Source: an uncultured Myxococcales bacterium (GTDB lineage: Bacteria > Myxococcota_A > UBA9042). From it: a stretch of DNA of 64,000 nucleotides. The notes under the pieces are model-generated. The model saw nothing but the letters and a program-made list of their open reading frames with translations. It searched no databases and was not told the DNA's origin. Shown here piece after piece: positions 26,968-34,966 of the stretch (positions within the stretch are counted from its first letter, which is position 1; each line of letters begins with the position of its first letter). The stretch covers positions 151,883 through 215,882 of the forward strand of contig CAIMEY010000029.1 of assembly GCA_903840165.1 (NCBI GenBank). The letters run 5' to 3'. The translations under genes and the position numbers were made by a program.

Positions 26968-27438
26968 ATGCACAAAGTCTTGATACTGATTGGTTTTCTC
27001 ACGGTGACCGCCTGCTCCGGTGGCAGCAGTGCCACAGCCGATGCGGTCAGCGACACGGGGCTGGTCAGCTGCGTCCACGACCCGCGCGTGACGCCCTATC
27101 AAGATGGATGGAAAGCGTTTTCCGCCGATAAGTCGGTCCAGGTGACCCTGCTCAGCGCCGACCCCAAGCCACCCATCCACGGCACCAACCACTGGCACGT
27201 GCGGATTTCAGACGAAAAAGGCAAAGATTTACTGGATTTACCCGTGGACGTGTCACCGTTCATGCCCGATCACGGTCATCCGGCTTCGGTCCTGCCGACG
27301 ATGACGACGCAGACCGATGGTAGCTGGAACGTGGAACCTCTTGAATTGTTTATGGCTGGCGTCTGGCGCGTCACCTTTCACGTCCATGTTGGCGCAATCG
27401 TCCAAGATGTTGAGTTTGTCTTGTGCGTAGAGGGTTAG
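26968..27438 (+). CDS. Lipoprotein with FixH/YtkA-like domain
   Basis: Exported lipoprotein of 156 residues; the lipobox VTAC gives the acylated Cys at position 16. The mature part, with GTNHWHVRISDEKG, MPDHGHPASVLPTM and AGVWRVTFHVHVG, resembles YtkA/FixH-like beta-sandwich domains found near copper and cytochrome oxidase systems. Here no oxidase gene is near. His residues of the HWHV and DHGH motifs could bind metal, which is inference. Start follows CGGAGACGAAC. Confidence 0.7.
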   Translation: MHKVLILIGFLTVTACSGGSSATADAVSDTGLVSCVHDPRVTPYQDGWKAFSADKSVQVTLLSADPKPPIHGTNHWHVRISDEKGKDLLDLPVDVSPFMPDHGHPASVLPTMTTQTDGSWNVEPLELFMAGVWRVTFHVHVGAIVQDVEFVLCVEG

Positions 27439-27477
27439 GACGCTACCGACACCACGCTGGTCTTTGAGGAAGAATTC

Positions 27478-27747
27478 ATGACAGATGACGCAGAGTTACA
27501 ACAGATCCGCCGCGCCATCGATGCCGTGGATCTCGCCCTGCTCAAGCTATGCCAAACGCGAGCTCGCCTGGTACAGACTGCATGGGAGCGCAAAGATCTC
27601 TTAGGATTGGTGCATTTAGACGCGCCGCGCGAGCAGGCCATCATCGCCGCCCTGCTGGCGCAAAACCAGAACTCAGGCCTGGATGATGCGGTTGTGCAAA
27701 AGGTATTTGCCGCGCTCATCGGCCATCCGCTCGAGACCAAGCGGTAG
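27478..27747 (+). CDS. Chorismate mutase, AroQ class
   Basis: Stand-alone chorismate mutase of 89 residues, converting chorismate to prephenate for Phe/Tyr synthesis. It shows the AroQ helices: IRRAIDAVDLALLKLCQTRA (Arg11, Asp and second Arg), the ERKDL lysine and DAPREQAIIAALL, then SGLDDAVVQKVFAALIG. The ATG follows GAGGAAGAATTC. It is 40 bases after the lipoprotein gene and convergent with the radical SAM gene. Other aromatic pathway genes are not near. Confidence 0.85.
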   Translation: MTDDAELQQIRRAIDAVDLALLKLCQTRARLVQTAWERKDLLGLVHLDAPREQAIIAALLAQNQNSGLDDAVVQKVFAALIGHPLETKR

Positions 27748-27764
27748 CGGCTGGGTCCCGGGCC

Positions 27765-27806
27765 TGCCTTACAGGGTCCCGCGATTGCCTTACAGGGTCC
27801 CGCGAT
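27765..27806. repeat. Perfect 21-bp tandem duplication at radical SAM stop codon
   Basis: Two exact adjacent copies of a 21-base unit (27765-27785 and 27786-27806), beginning TGCCTTACAGGG. The unit covers the final codons and the TAA stop of the minus-strand HxsB-like gene, so the second copy repeats the stop in frame just beyond it. It looks like a recent slippage event. Confidence 0.9.
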
Positions 27807-29391
27807 CTTGGAGGAAATGCTCCAGCTTGCGGTTGATGGTCCAGCGCTGAAACATCGCCAGATCTTCGGCGTTGGCGTTGAGCACCTTGTGCATCAGATA
27901 GTCAAAAATCGACTTGTGCTTCTTGCACCAGGTCGAATCGCGCATACGCCCGTGTAAGCTGCCCTGCGTTTTGTAGTTATATTCAACCTGTTGGCCACAC
28001 CAAGGCTTGTACACGCAGCTGACGCAGTCCGGTTGGCCGTCATTGAGGCCGGCCATCACTGCCGCGCGGGTGGCACCATTAGTCACCAGCTGATGATAGG
28101 TATCCTCAACAGTGCCGATCTTGAACATGTCATCGCCCATCGCGGCGACAAAGCGGCCCTCATCCGATGAGTAAATGCTGCCGTCCGGCGCGTAGCCCAG
28201 TTGACCAATACAGGCGCCTCCTGGCGTGCGCAAATCGAGGTAATTAGGCTCTAAATCCGCCAGAATCTTGGACAACATGATGGCGGCGTGGCGCTCCATC
28301 ACCTGAATGCCCTGGCGGTTGAGCTCGATGATGTAATCGACGGCATGGGCATAGAATTCCAGGAATTCGTCCATGCTGTAGCCCAGGGTCTTGGCCGACT
28401 TGGCGGCAAAGCCAAAGGGATCGAGTTTGCGCAGGAAGATCGCGCGGCAACCGACGTCCAAGTATTGGTCGACAATGGCTTTCCAATGCGGCAACGCTTG
28501 GCGGGTGATGGTCGGCAGGGCCTCAATGCGATAACTGTTTGGATCTAAACCCATATCTGCGTAACGCTGGTTGATGCGCCGCATCCACTTGATCACATGC
28601 TCGTGGCTGTTGCCCCCTTTCCAAATCCGGATTTTATTGTGCAATTCTGCGGGGCCATCGAGGCTAGTGCAAAGTTGAACCTTGCGGTCCAGCAGGTAGT
28701 CCAGCTTCTCTTCATCCATCAGCGACAGGTTGGTGACCAGCGAAAAGGACAGCGATTTTCCGGCAAGTGCATTTTTTTGCCGGGCATATTCAACGACATG
28801 CTGCAGCACTTCCCAGTTGGCCATGGGCTCGCCGCCCTGGAACTCGATGCTGACGCCAGGCGAAGTGGTCTGAAACGCCAAATCCACTGATCGTTCAGCG
28901 ACTTCAACGCTCATATCCGTATCGGTGCGCTCCATGCCGACGATGCTGCTATGGCAGTACTGACAGCCATGATTGCAGCGGTGGGTCAGGACAAAGGCGT
29001 GCAAAGACGGGCCGTAGAACAGGTATTGCTTCTTTTTGCGCCAGCGCTCGGCCTGGGCCTTGATGTCCACGGTCGCGGCAATGAAATTGCTAGAAGCCAA
29101 GCGGTCATACAGCGCAGTGCCTGAAGCCACGTCGCCATAGGCCAGCGCCTGGAGTTCTAGGGGGCTGAGCCACGCGTGGTCGCCAAGATCGTTAGAGATC
29201 AGCACTTTATCGCCAAAGGCTCGGTGATTGAACGGCACGGCGAAATCAGCTTTGACCTTGCCCGGATCGATAAGCCCTTGGAGTTGCAGGGTATTGCCAT
29301 GGGGCAATAGCCGATCATGCTCCGCTGGGCTCAGCGGCGGCAGGGACTGGGCGTCCAGGGCGGTCGGGCCGTTGGTCACGTGCTGGCTCAT
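27790..29391 (-). CDS. HxsB-like radical SAM/SPASM peptide maturase
   Basis: Radical SAM enzyme of 533 residues close to HxsB of His-Xaa-Ser systems. The cluster motif is C139-x3-C143-x2-C146 (HRCNHGCQYCHSS), followed by EFQGGEP at 183-189, TSLDGPAELHNK and AIFLRKLDPFGFAAK. The C-terminal SPASM region has Cys near 394 (GGACIGQLGYAPDGS), 456, 459, 465 and 489 (CVSCVYKPWC ... WCKKH), able to hold auxiliary Fe-S clusters. Such enzymes cross-link or epimerise peptide substrates. The start ATG overlaps the stop of the 85-residue HxsD-like gene. The second radical SAM (HxsC) and the HxS-repeat substrate (HxsA) of classic systems are missing nearby. Family is well supported; substrate is unknown. 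Confidence 0.85.
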   Translation of the reverse strand: MSQHVTNGPTALDAQSLPPLSPAEHDRLLPHGNTLQLQGLIDPGKVKADFAVPFNHRAFGDKVLISNDLGDHAWLSPLELQALAYGDVASGTALYDRLASSNFIAATVDIKAQAERWRKKKQYLFYGPSLHAFVLTHRCNHGCQYCHSSIVGMERTDTDMSVEVAERSVDLAFQTTSPGVSIEFQGGEPMANWEVLQHVVEYARQKNALAGKSLSFSLVTNLSLMDEEKLDYLLDRKVQLCTSLDGPAELHNKIRIWKGGNSHEHVIKWMRRINQRYADMGLDPNSYRIEALPTITRQALPHWKAIVDQYLDVGCRAIFLRKLDPFGFAAKSAKTLGYSMDEFLEFYAHAVDYIIELNRQGIQVMERHAAIMLSKILADLEPNYLDLRTPGGACIGQLGYAPDGSIYSSDEGRFVAAMGDDMFKIGTVEDTYHQLVTNGATRAAVMAGLNDGQPDCVSCVYKPWCGQQVEYNYKTQGSLHGRMRDSTWCKKHKSIFDYLMHKVLNANAEDLAMFQRWTINRKLEHFLQDRGTL

Positions 29392-29645
29392 GCCTTCTTG
29401 CTCCTCTTGCGACTTGCTGTGTTGTACAGCGCGAAATTACAGAACTCTGCCACGACATCGCCGTCGGCATCGGCATCGATGTCGGCAATGGTCACGGCGT
29501 AGTATTCCCCGTCACGGGCGATGGCGAATGAAGCAAAATCAGCAAATGTTTCAGCTGCATCGCGAATCGCTTGCTGCATGTACAGGGTACGGTGCAGGCG
29601 AACCACGTTACCCGCCTGATCAGCGGTAGAGAGGGCGTCGCTCAT
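29388..29645 (-). CDS. Short HxsD-like protein, possible substrate or chaperone of maturase
   Basis: 85-residue acidic protein. It shares with the next upstream gene the pattern LY-x4-[IV]-x2-AA-x2-F (LYMQQAIRDAAETF) and EF-x-N-x2-L (EFCNFAL), so both look like HxsD-fold proteins, this one being short. It has the Asp run ADIDADADGD and a basic tail SRKRSKKA. The ATG follows AAGGAGATTGCCG, a strong ribosome-binding site; the frame is open 15 codons upstream without one. It overlaps the radical SAM gene by ATGA. It could be the substrate of the maturase or a partner that presents it; the sequence does not decide. Confidence 0.72.
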   Translation of the reverse strand: MSDALSTADQAGNVVRLHRTLYMQQAIRDAAETFADFASFAIARDGEYYAVTIADIDADADGDVVAEFCNFALYNTASRKRSKKA

Positions 29646-29784
29646 CGGCAATCTCCTTGTATCAAATGGAATTAGCCCCGGCGGAGCCAAAGCCGCGTCG
29701 ACCTAACAGGGACAACTCGCTAGACCAGCACGAGCGAATTGGGGGGCGAATCGCGCGGTGCAAACCAGGGCGTACTCAAAGAGG

Positions 29785-30252
29785 TTAGGCGTCAGCGCCT
29801 TCCTTCTTCTTCTTGAACTTGTCTTCCCAAGGCACTGCAATTCCTAGTGGATCGTCTAGGAAGTCCAAGCCGTCATCGGCGGTATCGAGGAAATCGGTCG
29901 GCAAGCTGCCTCCCGCCGCGCCGGAAATAGCCTGCGTGGTGATTTCTTCAATAATCTTCTGGTTTTGCTTGACAATCTTGCGGCGAAGCGCCTGACTCAG
30001 CAGTTCATTGGCAAATTCACCTGCTAAATCATCTAGTTGCACTGTGGTCAGCGGAGATTTGCCGCGCAAGCGAACCACAAAGCGTCCGGCCCCTTTGCCC
30101 TCGCCACCTTCGCGATCGAGCAGGACAAAGCAGCGGTCGATGAAGATGTAGGCCGCGCCGTACAACACTTCAATCGGATACAAACCTACGTCTAACGATA
30201 TGGAAATAGTCGATTTTTCAGGATCGCGTTGGTCAATATGGGTTTGGCTCAT
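29785..30252 (-). CDS. HxsD-like protein with acidic C-terminal extension
   Basis: 155-residue protein whose first 110 residues fit HxsD of His-Xaa-Ser systems: STISISLDVGLYPIEVLYGA, AAYIFIDRCFVLL, a strand FVVRLRGK and EFANELLSQALRRKI. The C-terminus (about 116-155) adds a repeated acidic motif (DFLDTADDGLDFLDDPLGIA) and a Lys-rich end (KFKKKKEG). I chose the ATG giving MSQTHID; a GTG 38 codons upstream extends the frame without family similarity. It is the first gene of a three-gene unit ending with the HxsB-like radical SAM enzyme. The extension could be the modified segment, but that is speculative. Confidence 0.75.
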   Translation of the reverse strand: MSQTHIDQRDPEKSTISISLDVGLYPIEVLYGAAYIFIDRCFVLLDREGGEGKGAGRFVVRLRGKSPLTTVQLDDLAGEFANELLSQALRRKIVKQNQKIIEEITTQAISGAAGGSLPTDFLDTADDGLDFLDDPLGIAVPWEDKFKKKKEGADA

Positions 30253-30590
30253 GGGCGAACTCGGTCGGGATGACCCCGAAGGCTTGGCGTCCCACCCGTG
30301 GATCGGCGGCTGCGACGCGGAAACGGAGGTGCTTGCGGCAGAACGGCGCGGTCCTGCGGAATTCACTTCCGCACTGGCTTCTACCCTGGATGGCCGGCCG
30401 GTTCAAGTCGCGCCGGGCTAAGTCCGTGTCAGCCCCTGAGAAATGCGGGGAAAACAGCGAACCACGCCGGGCAGTGATGCAGGGTCACCGCGCGGCTGCG
30501 GTTGCTGGGCTGGATGCGGAACAAGCCGCTGATCGACGGCCCGCTGTGCGATCGCTCGGGCCCAGGCGGGGTGCATGTTTTAATTTCTCT
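30253..30590. other. Intergenic region upstream of HxsD/HxsB operon
   Basis: About 340 bases between the end of the PHA synthase-like gene and the HxsD-like gene, both on the minus strand. It should hold the promoter of the radical SAM operon. I looked for a short precursor-peptide gene with a ribosome-binding site on the minus strand and found none convincing. Confidence 0.4.
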
Positions 30591-31667
30591 TTAAGACTCA
30601 GCCGCTGCTTCATCGCGCTGGCGCCAAAACCCGCTGAGCAAGGGCCACAGGCCGCTGGCCGCTTCGCGCGAAGTGACGCCGCCAACGTGACTGCCGGCCA
30701 TCATGTGCAAAGCTTTGTCTTTACTACTAATCCGCTCTATCAACGCCGCGCAATCTGGTCCGGGTGCTATGCCATCTTGCGCAAAGGCGATGGCCAGCAC
30801 CGGGCAACGAATCGCCTGCAGCTGGCACGGGCGAGCTAGGACGGAAAGCGTGGAATTCCAAAGGCCATCGGCCTGGTACACGTCGGTAATCCAGCTGCGA
30901 TAGAAGGCCCCTGGCAGCGCGACATTGTCATTGGCCCACGTTTCCATCGCCAAGAAACTGTCTAAGAATCGGTCGTTCCAGGCCCGATCGATCAGGTTGA
31001 CCGCCTTAGCCAAGTTCAAGGTCGGCCGCAGCAGCAGAAACGAGGTTTGCAGCAACTGCCAGGGCACATTGCCGAGCGCCTGAGTCACCGCCTGAACGTC
31101 AAAGCCCGGCACGCGGGTCCAAGCGCCCAGAAGTCCGCTTCCCGTAAAGCGAACCGGCGCGGCAAGGGCGACGATGGACGCGATCGGACTAGGCCCCGGC
31201 CCCTGGGCCGCCGCGTGGGCCACAGCCAAGGTGCCGCCCATGCAATACCCCAAGACATGAACCTGGTTGCGAGGCGTTAGCGCCGCTGCCTTGCGAATCG
31301 CCCGTCCCAGCCAGCGGCCCGCGACATCATCCCAGGTGACAAAGCGGTCTTCGGGCCCCGGCGTTCCCCAGTCGATGCAAAGCACATCATGGCCTTGGGC
31401 CAGCAGAAACTCGACTAGGCTCTTGCCGGGCGTCAAGTCCAGGACGTAGTGGCGGTTGATCAGCGAAGGCACCAGCAACACAGGCGTTTTGACCGTCGGC
31501 CGCGGATTGCGGTAGCGCAGCAGGCGCCACTTGTTCTCGCTGTGGATCACGTCGGCCGGGGTGACGCCAACGATGGGCTTGGGTCGGCGCGAAAGCTTGA
31601 AAAGATTGACCAATCTCTTGGTGCTGCGCCCCGACGTATCTGCTGCTTCGGTGGAGGCCACGTTCAT
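30591..31667 (-). CDS. Class III-like PHA synthase / alpha-beta hydrolase (PhaC-like) 1
   Basis: 358-residue alpha/beta-fold protein with the PHA synthase box G-x-C-x-G-G (GYCMGG), nucleophile Cys142, LVPSLINRHYVLDL and CIDWGTPGPEDRFVTWDD, all conserved in class III PhaC. Asp and His of the triad are in FAQDGIAPG and GSHVGG near the C-terminus. Size matches class III synthases, which need PhaE; a PhaE-like gene lies three genes upstream on the same strand. A second similar protein is encoded at 40662-41705. It would polymerise (R)-3-hydroxyacyl-CoA on granules. The start at MNVAST lies just after GGAGA; a start 12 codons upstream is possible. Confidence 0.82.
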   Translation of the reverse strand: MNVASTEAADTSGRSTKRLVNLFKLSRRPKPIVGVTPADVIHSENKWRLLRYRNPRPTVKTPVLLVPSLINRHYVLDLTPGKSLVEFLLAQGHDVLCIDWGTPGPEDRFVTWDDVAGRWLGRAIRKAAALTPRNQVHVLGYCMGGTLAVAHAAAQGPGPSPIASIVALAAPVRFTGSGLLGAWTRVPGFDVQAVTQALGNVPWQLLQTSFLLLRPTLNLAKAVNLIDRAWNDRFLDSFLAMETWANDNVALPGAFYRSWITDVYQADGLWNSTLSVLARPCQLQAIRCPVLAIAFAQDGIAPGPDCAALIERISSKDKALHMMAGSHVGGVTSREAASGLWPLLSGFWRQRDEAAAES

Positions 31668-31794
31668 TCTCCGCGCATTTGGCCTGGGGCAAACCGCCCG
31701 CATGCCGTTGTGATTGCAGATCTATTTTCCAATCTGCGCGCCGACCTACCGATAGTTCCGGCCGCGGACCTAGCGCCAAGTTCCTCGACCAAGC

Positions 31795-33477
31795 TTAGTA
31801 CATCGACTCGAATTGCGCTTGGAAAGCGGTGCAAACCAGCTTGCGCTTGACCTTGAGCGTCGGCGTGAGCAAGCCGCCTTCGACCGTCAGCGCCGGCGTC
31901 ATCAGCCGCCATTTCTTGATCGTCTCATGGTGGGCGAGGCGGGCATTGACCGCCTGCACAGATTGTTCAATTACTTCATGCAGTTGTTCTTGGGTCATCC
32001 GCGCCGCGACGGCGTCCCAGGCCCAAATGCCGGCCGTCAGGTAACGCCGACCATCGCCGTAAACCACAACATGGGCGATCACCGGATCATCATGAAATTG
32101 CATCTCAATATTGGCTGGCGGCACATTCTTGCCCCCGGCCGTCACTAAGATGTCCTTCTTGCGGTCGATGATTTGCAGGAATCCGTCTTCGGTCCAGCGG
32201 CCGATATCGCCCGTGCACAACCACCCGTCGGCCGTGAAGATTTCCGCCGTAGCCTTGGGATCCTTGTGGTATCCCGCAAAGATATTGGCACCTTTGGCCA
32301 GGATCTCGCCATCCTCAGCGAGTTGCAGCGTCACGCTGGGGACGGGCTTGCCGACGCTGTCAAAGCGAAATGAATCCGGGCGGTTCAAGGTCAGCGTTGG
32401 CGAGCATTCCGTCAGCCCGTAGCCTTCCATGATCAACATGCCGTGGGCAAAGAGGAATTCTTTCACTTCGCGCTTGAGTCCCGCCCCGCCAGACAGGCAG
32501 AACTTCATGCGGCCGCCAGTTACGCGATCGAGCTCCGCTTTTTGGTCCGCCAGCGGCACCGCCTGCGCCGCGACCGCAAACTTCTCCCACACCGAAGGCA
32601 CCGACATGAAGACCGACGGCTTGACCTCGGACAGGTGATTCATGACCTGGAGCGGGTCCGACAGATAGGTCGTAAAACCCAAGGTATTGCCGAGACATGC
32701 TTCGCCAAAACCGTAGATGTGCGACATCGGCAGCCACAAGAGGTCGACCATCCCGGGATCCAGCAGAGGACCGTTGCAGATCAGCCAATCGCGGCCATTT
32801 ACGCCCACATTTTCATGGGTTAGTGGCACACCCTTGGGTTGCCCTGAAGTGCCGCTGGTGTAGAGCATGAGCCCGACGTCGCTCAGGCGAATCTGCCCAA
32901 GTACGCGGTCAAACTTTTGCGGATCAAGGGCTTGCACAGCTTGGCCTTGATCCTGACTCTGGGACCAGGTCTGTACCTTGGTCGACCAATCCCCCGGAAC
33001 TACAATGCCTTTAGCCTCAAGCGTCGCTACCAAAGCCGCGACATTGAGGTCAGCCAGCAGCACCACTTTGCGCAGCACTGCCCACGCAGTCCCGGTTAGC
33101 ACGCGCTCAAGCAGGGCCGCTCCCGCCGTATAAACCACTTGACAATCGCCATGTTCAAGGACGTACGCCGCCTGTTCCGCGGTGCAACTCGGATACACCG
33201 GCACCATGACCCCGCGTGCAGCCTGAATGCCCAGCGCCGCGGCCAGCCACTGCACGCTGTTGCCCGCAAAAATCGCTGCACGTTCGCCCGGTTGCAAGCC
33301 AACCTCCTGCAGATGCAGGGACGCGTGGCGCACTTGGTCCGCTAGCTGTTGCCAGGTGACCGGCAGCCAACCCCCTGCCGATGGCAAGAGAAAACGCGCT
33401 TGGGACCCTCGCTCCGGCAACTGGTTGAAGAGCACGCGCGGCGCGGGTTGCAGGTCAAGAAAGGGCGTGACGTCCAT
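31795..33477 (-). CDS. Long-chain acyl-CoA synthetase (AMP-forming)
   Basis: ANL-superfamily acyl-CoA ligase of 560 residues. Motifs: P-loop [17 protein letters not shown] near 205-221, [19 protein letters not shown] near 365, [22 protein letters not shown] near 440 and the C-terminal lysine in TPTLKVKRK. The long-chain type is suggested by the N-terminal [19 protein letters not shown] and lack of benzoate-ligase features. It lies between the PhaE-like gene and the PhaC-like gene, so it may activate fatty acids for PHA synthesis. Start is ATG with AAGAGGTTCTCC upstream. Confidence 0.9.
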   Translation of the reverse strand: MDVTPFLDLQPAPRVLFNQLPERGSQARFLLPSAGGWLPVTWQQLADQVRHASLHLQEVGLQPGERAAIFAGNSVQWLAAALGIQAARGVMVPVYPSCTAEQAAYVLEHGDCQVVYTAGAALLERVLTGTAWAVLRKVVLLADLNVAALVATLEAKGIVVPGDWSTKVQTWSQSQDQGQAVQALDPQKFDRVLGQIRLSDVGLMLYTSGTSGQPKGVPLTHENVGVNGRDWLICNGPLLDPGMVDLLWLPMSHIYGFGEACLGNTLGFTTYLSDPLQVMNHLSEVKPSVFMSVPSVWEKFAVAAQAVPLADQKAELDRVTGGRMKFCLSGGAGLKREVKEFLFAHGMLIMEGYGLTECSPTLTLNRPDSFRFDSVGKPVPSVTLQLAEDGEILAKGANIFAGYHKDPKATAEIFTADGWLCTGDIGRWTEDGFLQIIDRKKDILVTAGGKNVPPANIEMQFHDDPVIAHVVVYGDGRRYLTAGIWAWDAVAARMTQEQLHEVIEQSVQAVNARLAHHETIKKWRLMTPALTVEGGLLTPTLKVKRKLVCTAFQAQFESMY

Positions 33478-33510
33478 GGAGAACCTCTTGAACTGGAATG
33501 TCTTTTTGCG

Positions 33511-33915
33511 TTACGCGTCGGCTTCTGCAGCCTTGGTCGCGCGCGTTGACTTGGCCGCCACAGCGGGGGCCTCCACGTGGGCAACCGCCTGGGCCGTCGC
33601 GGCTGCAGTAGCGACAGAAGCCGCGGAGTTTGCGACGCCAATTGCGTGAATCTGTTCTTCTAAGTCACTAATCCGACTTTGCAATTGGTTCAGAGCGTGC
33701 AGGGTCCTCTCCTGGTCCCGGCGCGTCGGCAAGCCGAGCCCGGACCAATACTGCGCCGCCGCCTTGTCCGATTGCGCCTTGGCCTTCATCGCCACCGTCA
33801 ACAGGGAACCGGCTGGCTGCAGCAGGGCTGGACTCTGCAGCACCTGCTCAAGGTACTTGGCCGTCACATCTTCCCAGATATCAAAGCCTTTCTTCCATTG
33901 ATCCCACATCCACAT
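33511..33915 (-). CDS. PhaE-like/phasin-like PHA synthase subunit
   Basis: 134-residue helical protein. The N-terminus (MWMWDQWKKGFDIWED) and the amphipathic stretch KAQSDKAAAQYW followed by LGLPTRRDQERTLHALNQLQ resemble the C-terminal part of PhaE, the partner of class III PHA synthase, and small granule proteins. The C-terminus is a coiled coil (SRISDLEEQIHAIG) then an Ala-rich, Lys-ended tail. The ATG follows AAGGAGTTGCCA. A TTGCTGCA half-site lies on the minus strand at 33932-33939, in its leader, like the PhaR boxes at 38755 and 39652. Canonical PhaE is about 350 residues, so this is a short form. Confidence 0.68.
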   Translation of the reverse strand: MWMWDQWKKGFDIWEDVTAKYLEQVLQSPALLQPAGSLLTVAMKAKAQSDKAAAQYWSGLGLPTRRDQERTLHALNQLQSRISDLEEQIHAIGVANSAASVATAAATAQAVAHVEAPAVAAKSTRATKAAEADA

Positions 33916-33975
33916 TGGCAACTCCTTGACTTGCAGCAAGGGCGCGCTTGGCGCCCGGTCGATCGCGGCTGACGA

Positions 33976-34848
33976 CTACAGGGCCAACCGTCTGACTTCA
34001 CTCGCAGTTTGAAAGTCTTGCTGACTTTCATTGCTCTGACTCACAGCCCGGGCCACTTCGCCCAAACACTCAAACATCATCGACACTTGGCGTTGTGTCG
34101 TGGTCAATCCGGCCACCGGCACAATCGTCACTTGCGTGCGAACGCGAAGCGCTTGAGTCACTGTCAAATCCGGCAGTTCTAGCCGGCCCGCCGCATCGAC
34201 GCTGACCGCGTACGTATCGCTCGAAGCAAAGGGAATCCCGTGGTACATGCCTTTGCCTGCTTGGGTTTTTGCCGTCGTCGTCCAGGTCTTACCCACAGCC
34301 AGGGGAAATCGCAGCGCCGCAATCGGCTGGTCATAAGGCAGCAAGGTCCTGCCTTGGGCGGGCGCTTGATCATGGGAGGCAAGGCCAAGCAAGAACAAGC
34401 CGTTGTTATCTTTCTTATAAATTGCCTCGATCTGGTCGCCGGCGTCAAAGGGAACGACGAACTGCCCCTCGGGGAAGCTCGGGGCATACCACTGTGAACC
34501 TAGCGTTTGAGCACTGATTTTTGCGATTTGGTCGTCGTTGTTGCGGGCCGACCAGTCCCAAACGCGGTGGCCCTCGGCGTCGATGCTGCCAGCGATGTCA
34601 ATGCTGCGGGTCAAGCCAGCCGGCGAAACGCGGTAACTCGCGGCAACGCCATACAAAGCCGTCAGTTCCGCCGCGTCGATCTGACCATCGAGGTTAGGAA
34701 CGCACGTCGAGGGCGACTGCGCCGACTGATAATCGCCTAAGGCCCCGGGTTGACTTGTGTTATCTACGCACGCGACCAGGGTTAGGCTCAAGCCAACGGT
34801 TAGACCGCGCCACAGACGGCGATGTCCTTGAATTCGTTGATTCTGCAT
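33976..34848 (-). CDS. Lipoprotein with CVPNxDG motif, paralogue A
   Basis: 290-residue predicted lipoprotein: signal peptide with lipobox LVAC, then the Cys-containing motif CVPNLDGQIDAAEL, which resembles half an EF-hand or dockerin calcium loop. The rest is beta-rich, ending with MFECLGEVARAVSQ. The gene at 37476-38579 has the same layout (CVPNHDGVVTRAEM, ECLGTVAAAD), so the two are paralogues. The intervening genes encode an alpha/beta hydrolase and a barrel protein on the same strand. Function unknown; surface location is inferred. Confidence 0.75.
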   Translation of the reverse strand: MQNQRIQGHRRLWRGLTVGLSLTLVACVDNTSQPGALGDYQSAQSPSTCVPNLDGQIDAAELTALYGVAASYRVSPAGLTRSIDIAGSIDAEGHRVWDWSARNNDDQIAKISAQTLGSQWYAPSFPEGQFVVPFDAGDQIEAIYKKDNNGLFLLGLASHDQAPAQGRTLLPYDQPIAALRFPLAVGKTWTTTAKTQAGKGMYHGIPFASSDTYAVSVDAAGRLELPDLTVTQALRVRTQVTIVPVAGLTTTQRQVSMMFECLGEVARAVSQSNESQQDFQTASEVRRLAL

Positions 34849-34966
34849 AGAGAGCCCCGCAACACGATTGGTGGTCGCAAACGACCGTTTTGACGCACTA
34901 ACTTCGAACCTGAGCAAGCAATTCTGCCTATGGATCCGCACCTCAACGGCGTCTTGTACTACGGTC

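Noticed and set aside
29388..30252. HxsA-like substrate with His-Xaa-Ser repeats
   Set aside because: Neither small protein has HxS repeats; no other short frame in 29.3-30.6 kb shows them.
31795..33477. Benzoate-CoA ligase for the benzoyl-CoA pathway
   Set aside because: The ligase has long-chain acyl-CoA synthetase character and sits among PHA genes, 16 kb from the bcr cluster.
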